Origin: Lactifluus volemus
Lineage: Eukaryota > Basidiomycota > Agaricomycetes > Russulales > Russulaceae
Length of the DNA: 64,000 nt
Direction of reading: 5' to 3'
NCBI GenBank assembly: GCA_022376515.1
Contig: WTXI01000029.1
Span: 248,001 to 312,000, forward strand
The notes under the pieces were generated by a model that had not been told where the DNA came from, searched no databases, and saw only the letters and a program-made list of their open reading frames with translations. The position numbers and the translations under genes were made by a program. This document shows positions 33,594 through 46,172 of the stretch, one piece after another. Numbering within the stretch: position 1 is the first letter of the stretch; every line of letters begins with the position of its first letter.

Positions 33594-36048
33594 TTAGACT
33601 CTGAGGGGGTGAACACACCGGAGCTCATGTATTGTATGTACTCTTCGCTTGATATTTATTCTATCTCCCTTGGAGACAGAACTATTGCACATCTCGTACG
33701 GGTCGTGCGGACTCGTACCGTGATACCAAGTGTCCTGGAGGGCCTACTACTGTAAGAGCGCCGGGCTATCAGCCAAATTGTGCCATACGAGCAGAGATAG
33801 CACGGCCTTACTTTCGTGTTTAATGGAAGGTGTGGGTCATAGTGTCGTGTATATTCAAAGGGGGATGGGAAGCTCAACCAGCGAGGCCGCGCAGTTGGGC
33901 AGGCCTGGCAGAGGGAAACAAGTTCTCCAGTCCGATTTACTGACTGCGACCCCGTAACGTGGCACCATTTTTTTCTCTCCCTTCACCCACCCAGTTCCAA
34001 GTCAACGCAAGGCCAACCCCTCCTCCACATCGAGTCTGACCACCTCAGGCTGACCATTCTCATGCATTCCCTCAACCGAGAACAAAAGACAGGCGTGTAG
34101 CTCGAATGCTCACCCATTTCAATTTTACCACGGCACCGCCCAACTTTTTTTGTTCGTTTTTGGAAGCCTGGAAGTACAACAAAAGAACAAGAATACGATA
34201 CATGTGGATAACGACGAGTCTACATGTACAAACAGGTAAAATTGAGCCATGCCATACGATCGGGATTTGACCGAGTTGCTATACCCAGTGGCGAATCGTC
34301 AATAGAGGCGCTGCAATGCGGTACAGGTCCGCAAACCACCCTCACACAATAGCTAGGCGTGCAGCGAAGACTCACTTGGTTCCGTCAGGCGACCCATTGA
34401 TCAAAGCCGTGCATTCCAGGCTCCTCGGTTACCTGTCAGCTTGGGAACGCGCTGCAAGCTCGAGTCATGGTGAGTATCATCCTTTGTCCTTCGACAATAC
34501 GCATACGGAGACGTCGCAGTTTTCCCGATGAATTTTATTTCCAGACTCAAGTTTATTCGTCATTGCCACCCAACAGTCATACGACGTATGCATGGTCTTA
34601 GTTTGGGGCCTCTCCCCAGGCGGGCCCGTACTTGTTCTCATCTGGCAATAATTTCTCCCACTTGGAGTTTTTCTCCCTGTTCAAGACTCAGTACTCAGGC
34701 ACGGAGTTAGTATTTCCTTTGATATTGGGAGGACTAAAACTGATCTACCAAGTAGGTACTGGGACGCCCTTCCGTTTTTGGTTTTTTGTTGCGCGTGCGC
34801 GTGATCGTTTGATCCATCGTTCGCCGCTAGAGCTGCGTCTGAGTTGCCATCCGTTCTCTGGCCTTGTTTCATCAATATAAAAACGCATCCGAGTTCCCTC
34901 CTCGCGCTTTCCACCGCGAAAGACAATAGTGAGAGTTAAATTGCACTTCGACAAACGCGGAGTCCCTAACGACGACCCTGACGGCAATTGGGAAGACGAA
35001 CTGGCACGCCTGGAGCCATGGAGCCACGAATTGAATAGCCGCCGCTTGACCATTGTAATGAACTGCGAGTATTTTCATGATGTTCTTCGATCGAGCTTCC
35101 TAGATTGCTTTCGTTTCAAGGTGCTGCATGCCATTGTGTTTACTGGCGAACGAATTAACTCTTGTTGTCCTTAGATACCTCTTCCATTAATATCCATCCA
35201 CTTACCGAGTGATTATTGGACCCAACTTGAAGGGCAATGCATACAAACGACCAGGCTGATCTTGTGATGTCACAATTCACAAATGTGATGACTGTTGGTC
35301 AAGCCCGACGTGCAAGGCTAGCATGCTTGGTGACGATTACCTTGTTCCGAGTATCGGTACGCACATTGCGGTCAACTCCGAGTCGTTGGCCGCCCGCGTG
35401 GTACGTCCGCGCAACTCCGACAAGGTCCTCCCTGACACACGGAATCCAGGATCCGGGTCAGTCGGTTACTCTGTGCTCTTGCTCCACCTTGAACAAGCAC
35501 GCTCCGTCCCTCGATGAGCTTGCGTGTCTATGGGGCTGAAATTCTCTGGATTTGTCCCGTGTGAGTCATGAAAATCCCCAATTATGTAATTGAACCCATC
35601 TCGGTCACGTGCAGGATCTCAACATGAGTTTCACACGATAGCGAAAGGTAGACGCCGATGCTGCATGTTCTGTAGTTGAGACCGAGATGATAAGTGAAGC
35701 TGCCTCAACTCAAAAGATGAAAGTTGCTCAGGCTCTTGTATACTCCTATGATTTGATGCTCGTCTCATCGATCCTTTTAATTTACATCGACCACATCCCG
35801 ATTAGGTTGAAAAACGAACAACTGATCACCTCAGCTCCTTGTAGCAACGCAACAAAGTTGAGTAGCTGGTGTATAGATTAGTAGGCTAAAATTTAAGGGA
35901 TGAATAGTTAAGTTGAGATACCCAATCTTGAATCATAATTAAAAGCGACATGCATTCCACCTATGATGAATAAACGCGGCAGATAGGTAGCACAGCATCC
36001 AGCAAAGAGTGCGAGATGTGACGAGATGAGGGATAAGAGTAACAGTAC
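33594..36048. repeat. module 5 tail, non-coding segmental repeat
   Basis: Same block order as the tails of modules 3 and 4 but more diverged. An open exon-like stretch (about 34,316-34,470) reads RRAAKTHLVPSGDPLIKAVH, and another ORF is at 34,929-35,174. A block with CCGCGCAACTCCGACAAGGTCC at 35,408 matches 24,708 and 30,047 (first 20 bases shared). No gene is confidently supported. Confidence 0.5.
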
Positions 36049-37380
36049 TCATTCGGGTTCTGGAATGGGTGCTTTGTGAGTGAGGACATATGCTACAGTT
36101 CGATACCAGTGGCTGGCCGTTCTCGACACGGCGACTGGCCAAATCTCATTTTTTCGGGCCACCCGGGATCGAAGTTTCCATGTACTTAGTTTGCTCCTTA
36201 TGTCGGCAAAACGGGCAACAACCTCATCCATCGTAGGGCGTTTCGTTGGATCTTCTTGGACCATGTCGGCGATAAGTGGTTTAATGAATGCAAAACCGCC
36301 GTATTTCTAACCTTATTCAGTCAGAACACTTTTCTTTAACAACGAGAGAAAATGGTAGACCTGGATATAGTCCTCTCGAATCAAGTTTCCGAGGTAGTAG
36401 ACATCGGTGGGAAACGGATTACATCGGATCCCGCGGTTTTGGTGTTCTGGCGCAGATTTATCCCCGCCCTGCACTGGGTCGTCAAGGGGAGGGCCATTGG
36501 CTGGAAGATATAGTCGAGAAAGGCCAAAATCGACGAGAAGGTATCTCGAAGGACGCCAGGTTCGCGAATATCGTTTTGCCTTGCGGCGAAAGTCTTTACT
36601 TCGTTTTATGTCGGCGGGGTGGAAGGAGTTTGGATACATATTCGACGGATCAAGCATGATGTTTCCCGCTGTGCAGTTCCTGAGACGAGTTAGGCAAGAA
36701 AGATGGATAACAGAAAAAACGGAGACGACCGAACCGATGTGCGATATTGTTCTCGTGCATGAATTGGACACCCTAGCCACAGATCAGCGAGCTAATTCGA
36801 TATGACATTCAAGGTTACGCAAAACTCACCTCACATATCTGTGAAAAAAAGGTAACGAACTCTCCAAATGTTTGAAGCCGGGGGTCGTAAAATGGACGCA
36901 ATAAAGGATTCACAACGATTGGAGGGTCGTCTGGTAGCCGAATGACATCGAGTAGAGGTACACAATGGTTTCGAGGGCTCAAGGAGAGGGAGGCAGTGGA
37001 GAATATCTTGTTAATATCGAGTTCATAAAGGCCTTCTTCTTCTGGGGGAAGCCGCTTCAGCATCACAGGTCGCTCGTCAGAGATACGAATTGCATCCATA
37101 CACTCGCGCATCTTGAATCTCATGAGCTCAAGCAGCTGGACGCGGACGTGTCGACACTCACCCGTAGGCCTATACCATCTTCGAATCGACGGTGGTTTTT
37201 GTCTGTGCCAGCCCACGACGGCTTCCAACCCAAGCGGAAGCGAGGCCGGAGCATGTATCCGACTTGTTCCAATGCTTGTTGCCGCTCGACCCACCAAGCT
37301 TCATGTTCACTAATCTCCCCCGGATCACCACAGGGGACGTTAGGAAATAGCTCTCTAAGTATCTGTGATGCAACTGGCAT
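36049..37380 (-). CDS. kinase K6, array member lacking the HRD aspartate
   Basis: The start at 37380 reads MPVASQILRELFPNVPCGDP. Exon 2 has MDAIRISDERPVMLKRLP, and exon 3 ends ENNIAHR. Exon 4 opens with a CAG acceptor followed by GAACTGCAC, so the catalytic loop is HRNCTAGNIML: Asn replaces the Asp of HRD seen in K1-K5. LLVDFGLSRLYLPANGPPLD, GGDKSAPEHQ and YYLGNLIREDYIQ follow. Exon 5 reads DPTKRPTMDEVVARF and ends IPEPE. It is open throughout, so probably a pseudokinase rather than a dead gene. No P gene is recognisable upstream; the duplicated DUF6535 block begins there instead. Confidence 0.8.
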
Positions 37381-37783
37381 CTAAGTTGCGTGATAAGTGG
37401 GTGACAGGATGTCGGGGATGTTGGGGTCCGTAACCATAACCATAAAGTGACCTAAACCTCGAAGTTCCCTTTTTCTTTTATGTTCCCTTGTTCTTGATAG
37501 CTCAAGACTCAAGATGCTATGTAACCTGTCATTTAAGTCTGGTTGAAATCCGGTGTTCAGAATGCAAAACCTTTGGCGACTGCGTGTACGTTCTGATGCC
37601 ACTTTGGGAGCAAAGCCAATCTCTCCGAGTCGCCTTTTGTCGCCCGGTGGCCTTCTGCTAGCTCAGAACTCGACGCATCACCCCTCTCGCCAAGAACCCT
37701 CTCCAGATCGTTATGTACCTCCGAGTCAGAGGGAGGGTGATATTTTTGAAGTACCAAGTGATTCCGAGTCTGCTGGGAAGTTT
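37381..37783 (+). other. region upstream of K6 with an unsupported ORF
   Basis: An open frame from about 37,553 to 37,804 contains PSRQEPSPDRYVPPSQREGD and could be an exon of a partner gene cut by the rearrangement junction at about 37,783. It has no similarity to P that I can see. No further signal is visible. Confidence 0.25.
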
Positions 37784-38515
37784 TTTTTTCGACGGTCTCC
37801 GTGAAATTCTTACCAGTGGTAAGATACGACGTGCCTACTATTACAATAGTCAAATGCGTAGGCCGCCTCACAGCACCTACATGACAAATCCGGATGAGAG
37901 ATGGTCGAGGGTAAAACAAGGAGTATCACGATGGGAGGGGGGCGTCCCCGCTGCAGCTGCAGCCCTGTGGGCATGCTAGGTGCCACCAGAGGGGTTAATC
38001 AATGCACAAAGGGTATCGTAAACGGCCGTAGCTTCTGCCCCTCACCTTGTTACCGGAAAAGAGCTCAAGTCCAGACACAGGGAGATTCGGTCAACCAAAA
38101 ACTTTGAGTGTTTAATTGCCATATCTATGAGTAGTACAACAGCTGGAATACACGAACACGAAAAAGGGGGGGGGGGGGGGGGGGACGAATGAACCAGATC
38201 GAACATATTGTAAAAAAAGAAAACTAACATAGTCACAGTTTCGAGAACGGAGAGATATTAATCAGAAATATGGGGGTATCAGTTGGGCTTATCGCCTTAC
38301 CGAATCGAAGCAAGAATACTACACATACGATAAGAGCACATTGACTTTCACACGTTGAGCTGGATTGATTGTTTCCATATCTGGTCATGTTATTATTATT
38401 GATGATGAGCTCTCGTACTTGTTCAAAGACAAAAAGACTTACATTATCTACATCTTCACGATACTCCAGATAAGATCACACTGAATTCCAGCCCAAACAA
38501 GAGAACCCGAGCTTT
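37784..38515 (-). repeat. 3' flank of DUF6535, copy B
   Basis: It is the inverted counterpart of 15,156-15,860, and its proximal part equals 42,358-42,879. It holds a run of 19 G at 38,166-38,184, where copy C has about 8. No gene is seen. Confidence 0.7.
38166..38184 (+). repeat. poly-G tract of 19
   Basis: An uninterrupted G run follows AAAAA and precedes ACGAATG. It is expanded relative to the homologous flank of copy C. Confidence 0.9.
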
Positions 38516-41126
38516 TCATTTTCCATCATATGGATGACCCAAGTCGTGAGAAGATGGCGCTGCACCAACAGGACAGCGCGAATCATCTTTGGTGACGTCG
38601 GGGACGGACACTTCTGGCTGGGATTGACGTTCCGGGGCAATCAGTTGCTGCGGCATCGCGAGAGAAATGGCCGTTGCTGAGCCCGGGGAAAGGGTCCCGC
38701 GACCGGGAGTCCCTTGGTCAATCCGGTATGCGGGAGGCGCCAAGGATGACACTGGATCGGCCGGAGGTGTGTCGCTTCGACCAGATGTGGGGAGAGATGA
38801 CAATCCGATATCAGATACAAGAACACCAGGATCTGCGTCGCGTTGCGGAGGGACGGTAGACAAGGGACCAGAGAGAGGCCGAGAGATGGATGTCGAAGCT
38901 GCAAGGGTGGGAGGAGGACCAAACTCTGAGTTGGTCGTGGAGGAGATCGCAAGGGTAGCAACTGGACCTTGTGTTGCAAATGCGGTTGTTGGGTCGAGTG
39001 AAGCGGCAGCACAGTTATCCTGATGTTTTTCAACATCGACAGGAGTGAGGTGGGAAGACTCGATAAGTTGGGTGGCCTGGGGAACATGAGGCACTGCAGA
39101 AGGAATGACGGCGGTGTCGGGTGAAGTGATTGTTGGGGAATGAGTGATCTTGGTTGTTGCGCTGTCGGGATGATGAGCCGGGATATCGCACAATGGGTAC
39201 GACGAGGGCTCAGCCAAAATAGATTCACAAGAATCAGTGAAAGCATCGAAGGCAGTCGGGGCAGCACTGGTGCCTTCATGTAATGCGATATACAAACGCC
39301 GAATGGGTCCGAGAATTCCCCACGGAATCCTGTCATCATGATGATTGGGCGCTTCTCGAGCAATTTCGTTCCACAAAGCACAGAAGTTGTGCTGTAGCCC
39401 AGGAAGAGTATTGTGAATGTTGAATTCGGAAATGTAGGAAAGGATGGACTGTAGATGAAAAGTCATGTTTGGGATATCCTCGAGACACAAGCGAAAGAGC
39501 GGACGAGTGATGCAGATCAAATTAGCAAGTAACACGCTGTCACCATGTACGAGGTAATCCTGAAACTCCTCTTCCGATACTTTTAGTTGATCCTTGGCCA
39601 GTGTGATCCAATGGTCATCCCGTTCGCGTTCCGGCACGTTCGCAATGATACTGGCAATTATCCCTTGGACACATAAACCAGGATCTTCGTCGCAACTGCT
39701 TCTCATAGATCGCCGAAATTCAACCGATTGCAACACTGCATCTGCGCCAAAGCAGTTAACGGTCGAAATGATGCCTAAAGTTGCATAACGGAGGTTGGCA
39801 GCATCTGCGGCTTTTGCGCACATGATGACCCGCCGATTTCTGTCAGTTTCCGCTACCATATTGGGAGGCATTGTGCGGGTCAAGAACGAAGAAAATACCG
39901 CTTCCAACGTCGAGTCTAGTTCGGAGAAAACGTTTTCGACGGTGAGGTACAGCAGCTTCGAGCGATAGAAACCAGGGATGGCTTCGAAGAATTGTTCAAA
40001 GTCCTTATCTTCGTCCAGAGCATGAATTATCCATGTAATGATATGGGTGATGATCCCCGGCGACAAAGTCGAGCCAAATTCCTGGAACGTCTTCGACATA
40101 CCCTCAGAGCACCGTTTGCGATATTCTTCCGGGTCGATGTAGCCGATAAAGCTGATGCCGTGATCCCAAAGAAAGAATAGACCTTGGGAGATTGCATATT
40201 GGATGCAAGAATGGAAGAACCACACCGACGAAGAAAGTGGTGCATAGTAGGGGCTATCGTGCCAGAAGATTGGCATCAATGTGATGCATGCGTATAACGT
40301 CCCTGCAACTGCCACCCACCAAACAACCACAGTGAACACAGTATGGTTGATGTTAAACAGATAAATAACTAGTCCGGAGAAGAACAAGAACAGCGACAGG
40401 TGTAGCAGGGCTGGCAATGCTTCAACAGACCAAGGAAGGTGAAACTTTTCTACTCCATTGTGAAAGAATGCACGGATTGGTGCTCGCTTCTGCAGACGGG
40501 ATCGTGGCGGTTGGGTGATTCTGACATATCGACGGGCCCATTGTTGCAACAATGTGGTGAGGAGCGCACACGTGAGACTGATGACCAAACTGAGGAACCA
40601 GAGAGAGTTGACCAAGACTGCTGAAGTTGGAGGAGAGAAGGGGGGTGGCTGCGCTGGAGTGGCAAGGATGGATTCACGAGATACGTTCAGGTCAGCGAGG
40701 AGTTGATAGATGTTCGCAAGATAGAATGCAGAAGTATCCTGCGGATTTGGCTTTAGGTCCTGAACAGAGACTGCGACCAATGCTGCAACTGCAGCGGAGA
40801 ATAAACCAGTCTATAACATTCATGTTGACCACTTACGCTCTGGCGGTAGTGACTAATGTAAGGACTCACGAAGATAAGAATACCGTCAGCATCCTTTTGC
40901 CAGCGACTAGATATTTTCTCATCTTCATCCTCTGTAATCTTAGTGTACATATTAAAGAGAGGCCCTGAGGTATCCGATAAGTCGGCTTGCTCCTGGGGTT
41001 GTGGGGGCTGAGCCTGAGGGATGTCGCGCCTGCTGCCTACAAGAGAGGGTAAAATTGATGATGATAAAGCCGGGTGGATAACATACTCATTTCAACTATC
41101 TCTTCTGAAGGAGCCGTTTGAGACAT
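38516..41126 (-). CDS. DUF6535 membrane protein, copy B
   Basis: The ATG at 41126 reads MSQTAPSEEIVEM. Exon 2 (from 41036) has TSGPLFNMYTKITEDEDEKI and DADGILIF. Exon 3 (from 40810) reads TGLFSAAVAALVAVSVQDL and is open for more than 750 codons. Hydrophobic segments follow in order: the one just quoted, AVLVNSLWFLSLVISLTCAL, and ALLHLSLFLFFSGLVIYLFN with WWVAVAGTLYACITLMPIFW. Then comes a long helical cytosolic region and a Ser/Thr/Pro-rich tail ending HPYDGK. This matches the Agaricomycete DUF6535 family, whose biochemical role is unknown. Copies B and C look very similar along their whole length. Confidence 0.85.
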
Positions 41127-41299
41127 CGAGGAGTCACGGTAATGATATGAGGAAGAAGCGCAAATCGAGGTTGGATGTACCAGGTAAAAACCTTGGCGGG
41201 GATAAATCAACACAGTAGTCGGGCCTCAAAGTCTTATAAACCGCAACACTGATTGTGTATCATGACCCGAATGATCCGAGTCGTCAACGCGTCAACAGC
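41127..41299. other. 5' region of DUF6535 copy B
   Basis: A short upstream region shared with copies A and C (for example CAAAGTCTTATAAAC) diverges from both beyond about 41,245. It presumably includes the promoter. Confidence 0.4.
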
Positions 41300-41995
41300 A
41301 ATCTTATGTCACGTGAGAAGAGCCGACTTTGTCCGTGCTCCTAGACGCTCTGTAGTACACGATTGCATATTTCCTCCCCAGTTTGCCACTAACCGTACCC
41401 TTCCTTCTGTAATTAGAGCTATGAAGCGCCACGCGAACCTTTAATTGCGCGACGCGTTCCGCTCCCATTGGAGGGCTCTTTTGATCAAATGTCAACCTTC
41501 CATGCTTCTAGTCTAGTGAAGAAGATATCTCGACGATGAACTACTGGGCGACCTTGTAAAGGCCACTCTGGCACAGACAAGGCAACGGGTCGAATGGTGA
41601 GGGCGACGAATCCCGAGAAACGTCCGAAACCGTTGTGGTTAAATGGTAAGAAAATGCCTCTATCAACGAACACTCCCCCTCCCCAACGCCAATCATACTA
41701 TGACAGGAGTAACCTTCGCAGGCAACTCAGCACTGTTCCGTTTCAGCCAAGTACCGGGAGACCCTTGCTGCTAGAGATCATGGGTCGGAATCAGGAACGC
41801 GTTTTGTCTTGACGACCTATAACTTACTCATCTTTGTACTATATGACCGCTCTGCAGAATGCATGCGAATCAGATAGCGCGAGGAACGTGACAAGCCCTT
41901 ATCACGATTCTCTCAAAGGGCAAAATTTTAACTGTAAAAATACTGAATCAAGGGGTCTATTGACCAACAAGTGCGTCTGCTTTGACTATGGACAC
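41300..41995 (+). repeat. spacer S, copy B
   Basis: It matches 54,230-54,990 in the same orientation, with internal deletions. Examples are GTCACGTGAGAAGAGCCGAC at the left end and AACTGTAAAAATACTGAATC at the right. Confidence 0.8.
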
Positions 41996-42019
41996 AATAC
42001 AAGAAACTCTCTGCCTTCG

Positions 42020-42357
42020 ACTTCAGAGCCATTCATCATGTAGAACTTGATGTAGAGTGATCCTTCCGTTTGCCGGGGTAGAAATCGGACCCGGCTCCCA
42101 AATTACGTGGCCGTCAAACTTCAGAAGGTACTTATATTCGATGTAGGTGCTCGCAGGGAGCTCCAAGGTGACTGCGAATTCACGTTAGACCAACAGGAAG
42201 TGCCGATGTAATTGTAATTGACAAGACATACTTGTCCAGATCGGATAATGCTCCGGGGACAGACGCGGTGCATTGACCGGTGACCAAAGCTTGAGTGCGT
42301 CAACGGAACCAGCAATGTATACATTCTCTATGGACAGAATCATCGATGCCAAGTCCC
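42020..42357 (-). pseudogene. 3' fragment of the glucoamylase (starch-binding domain exons)
   Basis: It is similar to 55,092-55,410 and encodes the equivalent of VYIAGSVDALKLWSPV and LPASTYIEYKYLLKLDGH. Between GTAGAAATC and GGACCCGG about ten bases present in the parent are missing, which shifts the frame before the end. Similarity stops abruptly at ATCGATGCCAAGTCC, where the 3' flank of DUF6535 copy C begins. Confidence 0.8.
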
Positions 42358-42879
42358 TTATTCAATGCACGAAGGGTATCGTGAATGGCCGTAGCTTCTT
42401 CCCCTCACCCTGTTACCTGGAAAAGTGCTCAAGTCCCGACACAGGGAGATTTGGTCAACCAAAAACTCTGAATATTTAATTGCCATATCTCTGAGCAGTA
42501 TAACAGTTGGAACACACGAACACGGGAAGGGGGGGGACGAATGGATGAGATCTTGAAAAAAGGAACAACATATTGTAAAAAAAGAAAACTAACATAGCCA
42601 TAGCCATAGTTTCGAGAACGGTCTAAAGAAATTAATCAGAAAACAGAAATATGGGAGTATCAATTGGGCTTATCACCTTACCGAATCGCAGCAAGAATAC
42701 TACACATACGACAACAGCACATTGACTTTCACACGTTGAGCTGGATTGATTGTTGTCATATCCGGTCATGTTATTATTGATGATGAGCTCTCGTACTTGT
42801 TCAAAGACAAAAGACTTACATTATCTATCCCGATAAGATCACACTGAATTCCGGCCCAAACAAGAGAACCCGAGCTTTT
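42358..42879 (-). repeat. 3' flank of DUF6535, copy C
   Basis: It matches 38,000-38,515 and, inverted, 15,160-15,660. It is truncated at CAATGCACGAAGGG by the junction to the glucoamylase fragment. No gene is seen. Confidence 0.7.
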
Positions 42880-45496
42880 TCATTTTCCATCATATGGATG
42901 ACCCAAGTCATGAGAAGATGGCGCTGCACCAACAGGACAGTGCGAATCATTTTTGGTGACGTCGGTGACGGACACTACTGGCTGGGATTGACGTTCCGGG
43001 GCAATCAGTTGCTGCGGCATCGCGAGAGAAATGGCCGTTGCTGAGCCCGGGGAAATGGTCCCGCGACCGGGAGTCCCTTGGTCAATCCGGTATGCGGGAG
43101 GTGCCAAGGACGACACTGGATCGGCCGGAGGTGTGTCGCTTCGACCAGATATGGGGAGAGATGACAAAGATACAAGAACACCAGAATCTACGTCGCGTTG
43201 CGGAGGGACGGTAGACAACGGACTGGAGAGAGGCCGAGAGATGGATGTCGAAGCTGCAAGGATGGGAGGAGGACCAAACTCTGAGTTGGTCGTGGAGGAG
43301 ATCGCAAGGGTAGCAACTGGACCTTGTGTTGCAAATGCGGTTGTTGAGTCGAGTGAAGCGGCAGCACAGTTATCCTGCTCTTTTTCAACATCGACAGGAG
43401 TGAGGTGGGAAGACACGATGGCCTGGGGAACATGAGGCACTGCAGAAGGAATGACGGCGTCGGGAAGCGGAACGAGGGGTGAAGTGATTGTTGGGGGAAG
43501 AGTGATCTTGGTTGTTGCGCTGTCGGGATGATGAGCCGGGATATAGCACAATGGGTACGACGAGGGCTCAACCAAAGCAGGATCATAATCATCAGTGAGA
43601 GCATCGAAGGCAGTCGGGGCAGCACTGGTGCCTTCATGTAATGCGATATACAAATGCCGAAGGAATCCGAGAATGTACCACGAAATCAAGTGATTATGAT
43701 GATTGCGCGCTTCTAGAGCAATTTCGTTCCACAAAGCACAGAATTCGTGCTGCAGCCCAGGAAGAGTATCGTGAGTGTCGAATTTGGAAATGCAGGGAAG
43801 GATGAACTGTAGATGAAAATAACCCATGTTTGAGATATCCTCGAGACACAGGCGAAAGAGCGGACGAGTGATGCAGATCAAATTAGCAAGTAGCACGCTG
43901 TCACCATGTACGAGGTAATCCTGAAACTCCTCTTCCGACACCTTTAGTTGATCCTTGGCTAGTGTGATCCAATGGTCATCCCGTTCGCGTTCCGGCACGG
44001 TTGCAACGATACTGGCGATTATCCCTTGGACACATAAACCAGGATCTTTGTCGCAACTGCTTCTCATAGATTGCCGAAATTCGACCGATTGCAACGTCGC
44101 ATCTGCTGTAACAATAACGGTCGAAATGATGCCTAAAGTTGCACAGCGGAGGTGCGCAGCATCTGCGGCCTCTGCGCACATGATGACCCGCCGATTTCTA
44201 ACAGTTGCGGCTACCATATTGGGAGGCATCGTGCGGGCCAAGAACGAAGAAAATACCGTGTTCAACGTCGAGTCTAGTTCTGAGAAAACTTTTTCGACGC
44301 AGCCCTCCAGCATCTTCGAGCGATAGAAACCAGGGATGGCTTCGAAGAATTGTTCAAAGTCCTTATCTTCGTCCAGAGCATGAATTGCCCATGTCAGGAT
44401 CTGGGTGATGATCCCCGGCGACAAAGTCGAGCCAAATTCCTGGAACGCCTTCGACATACCCTCAGAGCACCGTTTGCGATATTCTTCCAGGTCGATGTAG
44501 CCGATAAAGCTGATGCCGTGAACCCAAAGAAAGAATAGACCTTGGGAGATTGCATATTGGATGCAAGAATGGAAGAACCACACCGACGAAGAAAGTGGTG
44601 CATAGTAGGGGCTATCGTGCCAGAAGATTGGCATCAATGTGATGCATGCGTATAACGTCCCTGCAACTGCCACCCACCAAACAACCACAGTGAATACAGT
44701 ATGGTTGATGTTAAACAGATAAATAACTAGTCCGGAGAAGAACAGGAACAGCGACAGGTGTAGCAGGGCTGGCAATGCTTCAACAGACCAAGGAAGGTGA
44801 AACTTTTCTACTCCATTGTGAAAGAATGCACGGATCGGTGCTCGCTTCTGCAGACGGGATCGTGGCGGTTGGGTGATTCTGACATATCGACGGGCCCATT
44901 GTTGCAACAATGTGGTGAGGAGCGCACACGTGAGACTGATGACCAAACTGAGGAACCAGAGAGAGTTGACCAAGACTGCTGAAGTTGGAGGAGAGAAGGG
45001 GGGTGGCTGCGCTGGAGTGGCAGGGATGGATTCACGAGATACGTTCAGGTCAGCGAGGAGTTGATAGATGTTCGCAAGATAGAATGCAGAAGTATCCTGC
45101 GGATTTGGCTTTAGGTCCTGAACAGAGACTGCGACCAATGCTGCAACGGCAGCGGAGAATAAACCAGTCTATAACATTCATGTTGACCACTTACGCTCCC
45201 GGCGGTAGTGACTAATGTAAGGACTCACGAAGATAAGAATACCGTCAGCATCCTTTTGCCAGCGACTAGCCATTTTCTTATCTTCATCCTCGGCCATCCT
45301 AGCGTACATATTAAAAAGGGGCTCTGAGGTATCCGATAAGTCGGCTTGCTCCTTGGGGGTTTGACTTTGTGAGGCCTGAGCCTGAGGGACGTCGCGCCTG
45401 CTGCCTACAAGGGAGAGTAAAATTGATGACGGTAAAGCCAAATGGCGGATAACATACTCATGTCAACTATCTCTTCTGGAGGAGCCGTTTGAGACA
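42880..45496 (-). CDS. DUF6535 membrane protein, copy C
   Basis: Same three-exon plan as copy B, with ATG at 45496 (MSQTAPPEEIVDM) and exon 3 from 45168. The same hydrophobic segments and a Ser/Thr/Pro-rich tail ending HPYDGK are present. Small in-frame gaps in the tail distinguish it from copy B. Open throughout. Its original 5' neighbourhood is now interrupted by the transposon at 45,717. Function of the family unknown. Confidence 0.85.
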
Positions 45497-45709
45497 TCGA
45501 GGAGTCACGGTAATTGAATGATATGAGGAAGTAGCGCAAATCGAGGTTGGATGTATCGAGTGAAAACTTTGGCGGGGATAAATCAACACAGTAGCTGGGT
45601 CTCAAAGTCTTATAAACTGGAATGGAAGACAGCGCCGCCTAACAAAGAGTGCCCTTGAAATCTTTCAAGTTGTCGGAAAGCTATCGGAAACTCGTCCGAA
45701 AGCTCAAGC
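45497..45709. other. 5' region of DUF6535 copy C
   Basis: This upstream region matches the inverted equivalent in copy A (CAACACAGTAGCTGGGTCTC and TTCAAGTTGTCGGAAAGC). It shows what the locus looked like before the transposon inserted. Confidence 0.5.
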
Positions 45710-45716
45710 GCTCATG
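45710..45716 (+). repeat. left 7-bp target-site duplication
   Basis: GCTCATG directly abuts the left terminal repeat and recurs at 54,205-54,211 next to the right terminal repeat. A shared next base C would allow an 8-bp reading. Confidence 0.65.
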
Positions 45717-45729
45717 CCCAGTGAAAAGT

Positions 45730-45850
45730 CGATTTAAGTAAATTTAATTCGATTGATAAAAATTAATTACGATTTAAGTAAATTTAACTCGATTGATAAA
45801 AATTGATTACGATTTAAGTAAATTGAAACCGAATGATACCGATTAAATTA
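45730..45850 (+). repeat. left subterminal 40-bp repeats, three copies
   Basis: CGATTTAAGTAAATT recurs at 45,730, 45,770 and 45,810, with the intervening CGATTGATAAAAATT also repeated. Such arrays are typical binding sites for transposase in DNA transposons, by analogy. Confidence 0.75.
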
Positions 45851-46172
45851 ATTCAATTCAATCGATTTCGGCTAAACTAAATTGAATGTCATCCGAACAC
45901 AATTGAAGCGGATCGAATCATATCAACCAGCTTACGCGAGATTAAATTTCGATCTAAAGCACTTGATTAGAATCGAATTGATATATCCCAGTCAGTGCAC
46001 TGAGATTATTGAATACGCAGATACTCTGGAAACACAGTACTACTGTCCAGTCACATGGTCGGCGCATATAATCACATGGCCAGTTGCGCGTGCATCGCAA
46101 TACTAGACCTACTGTTCTTCCGACTACTCCACACGCGTTGCATACTTAGATCGATAGGACTATATTGCCTCA

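Noticed and set aside
38641..39381. 246-codon open frame inside DUF6535 copy B, same strand
   Set aside because: It is the shifted frame of the Ser/Thr/Pro-rich tail, which stays open because of composition; the same shadow occurs in copies A and C.
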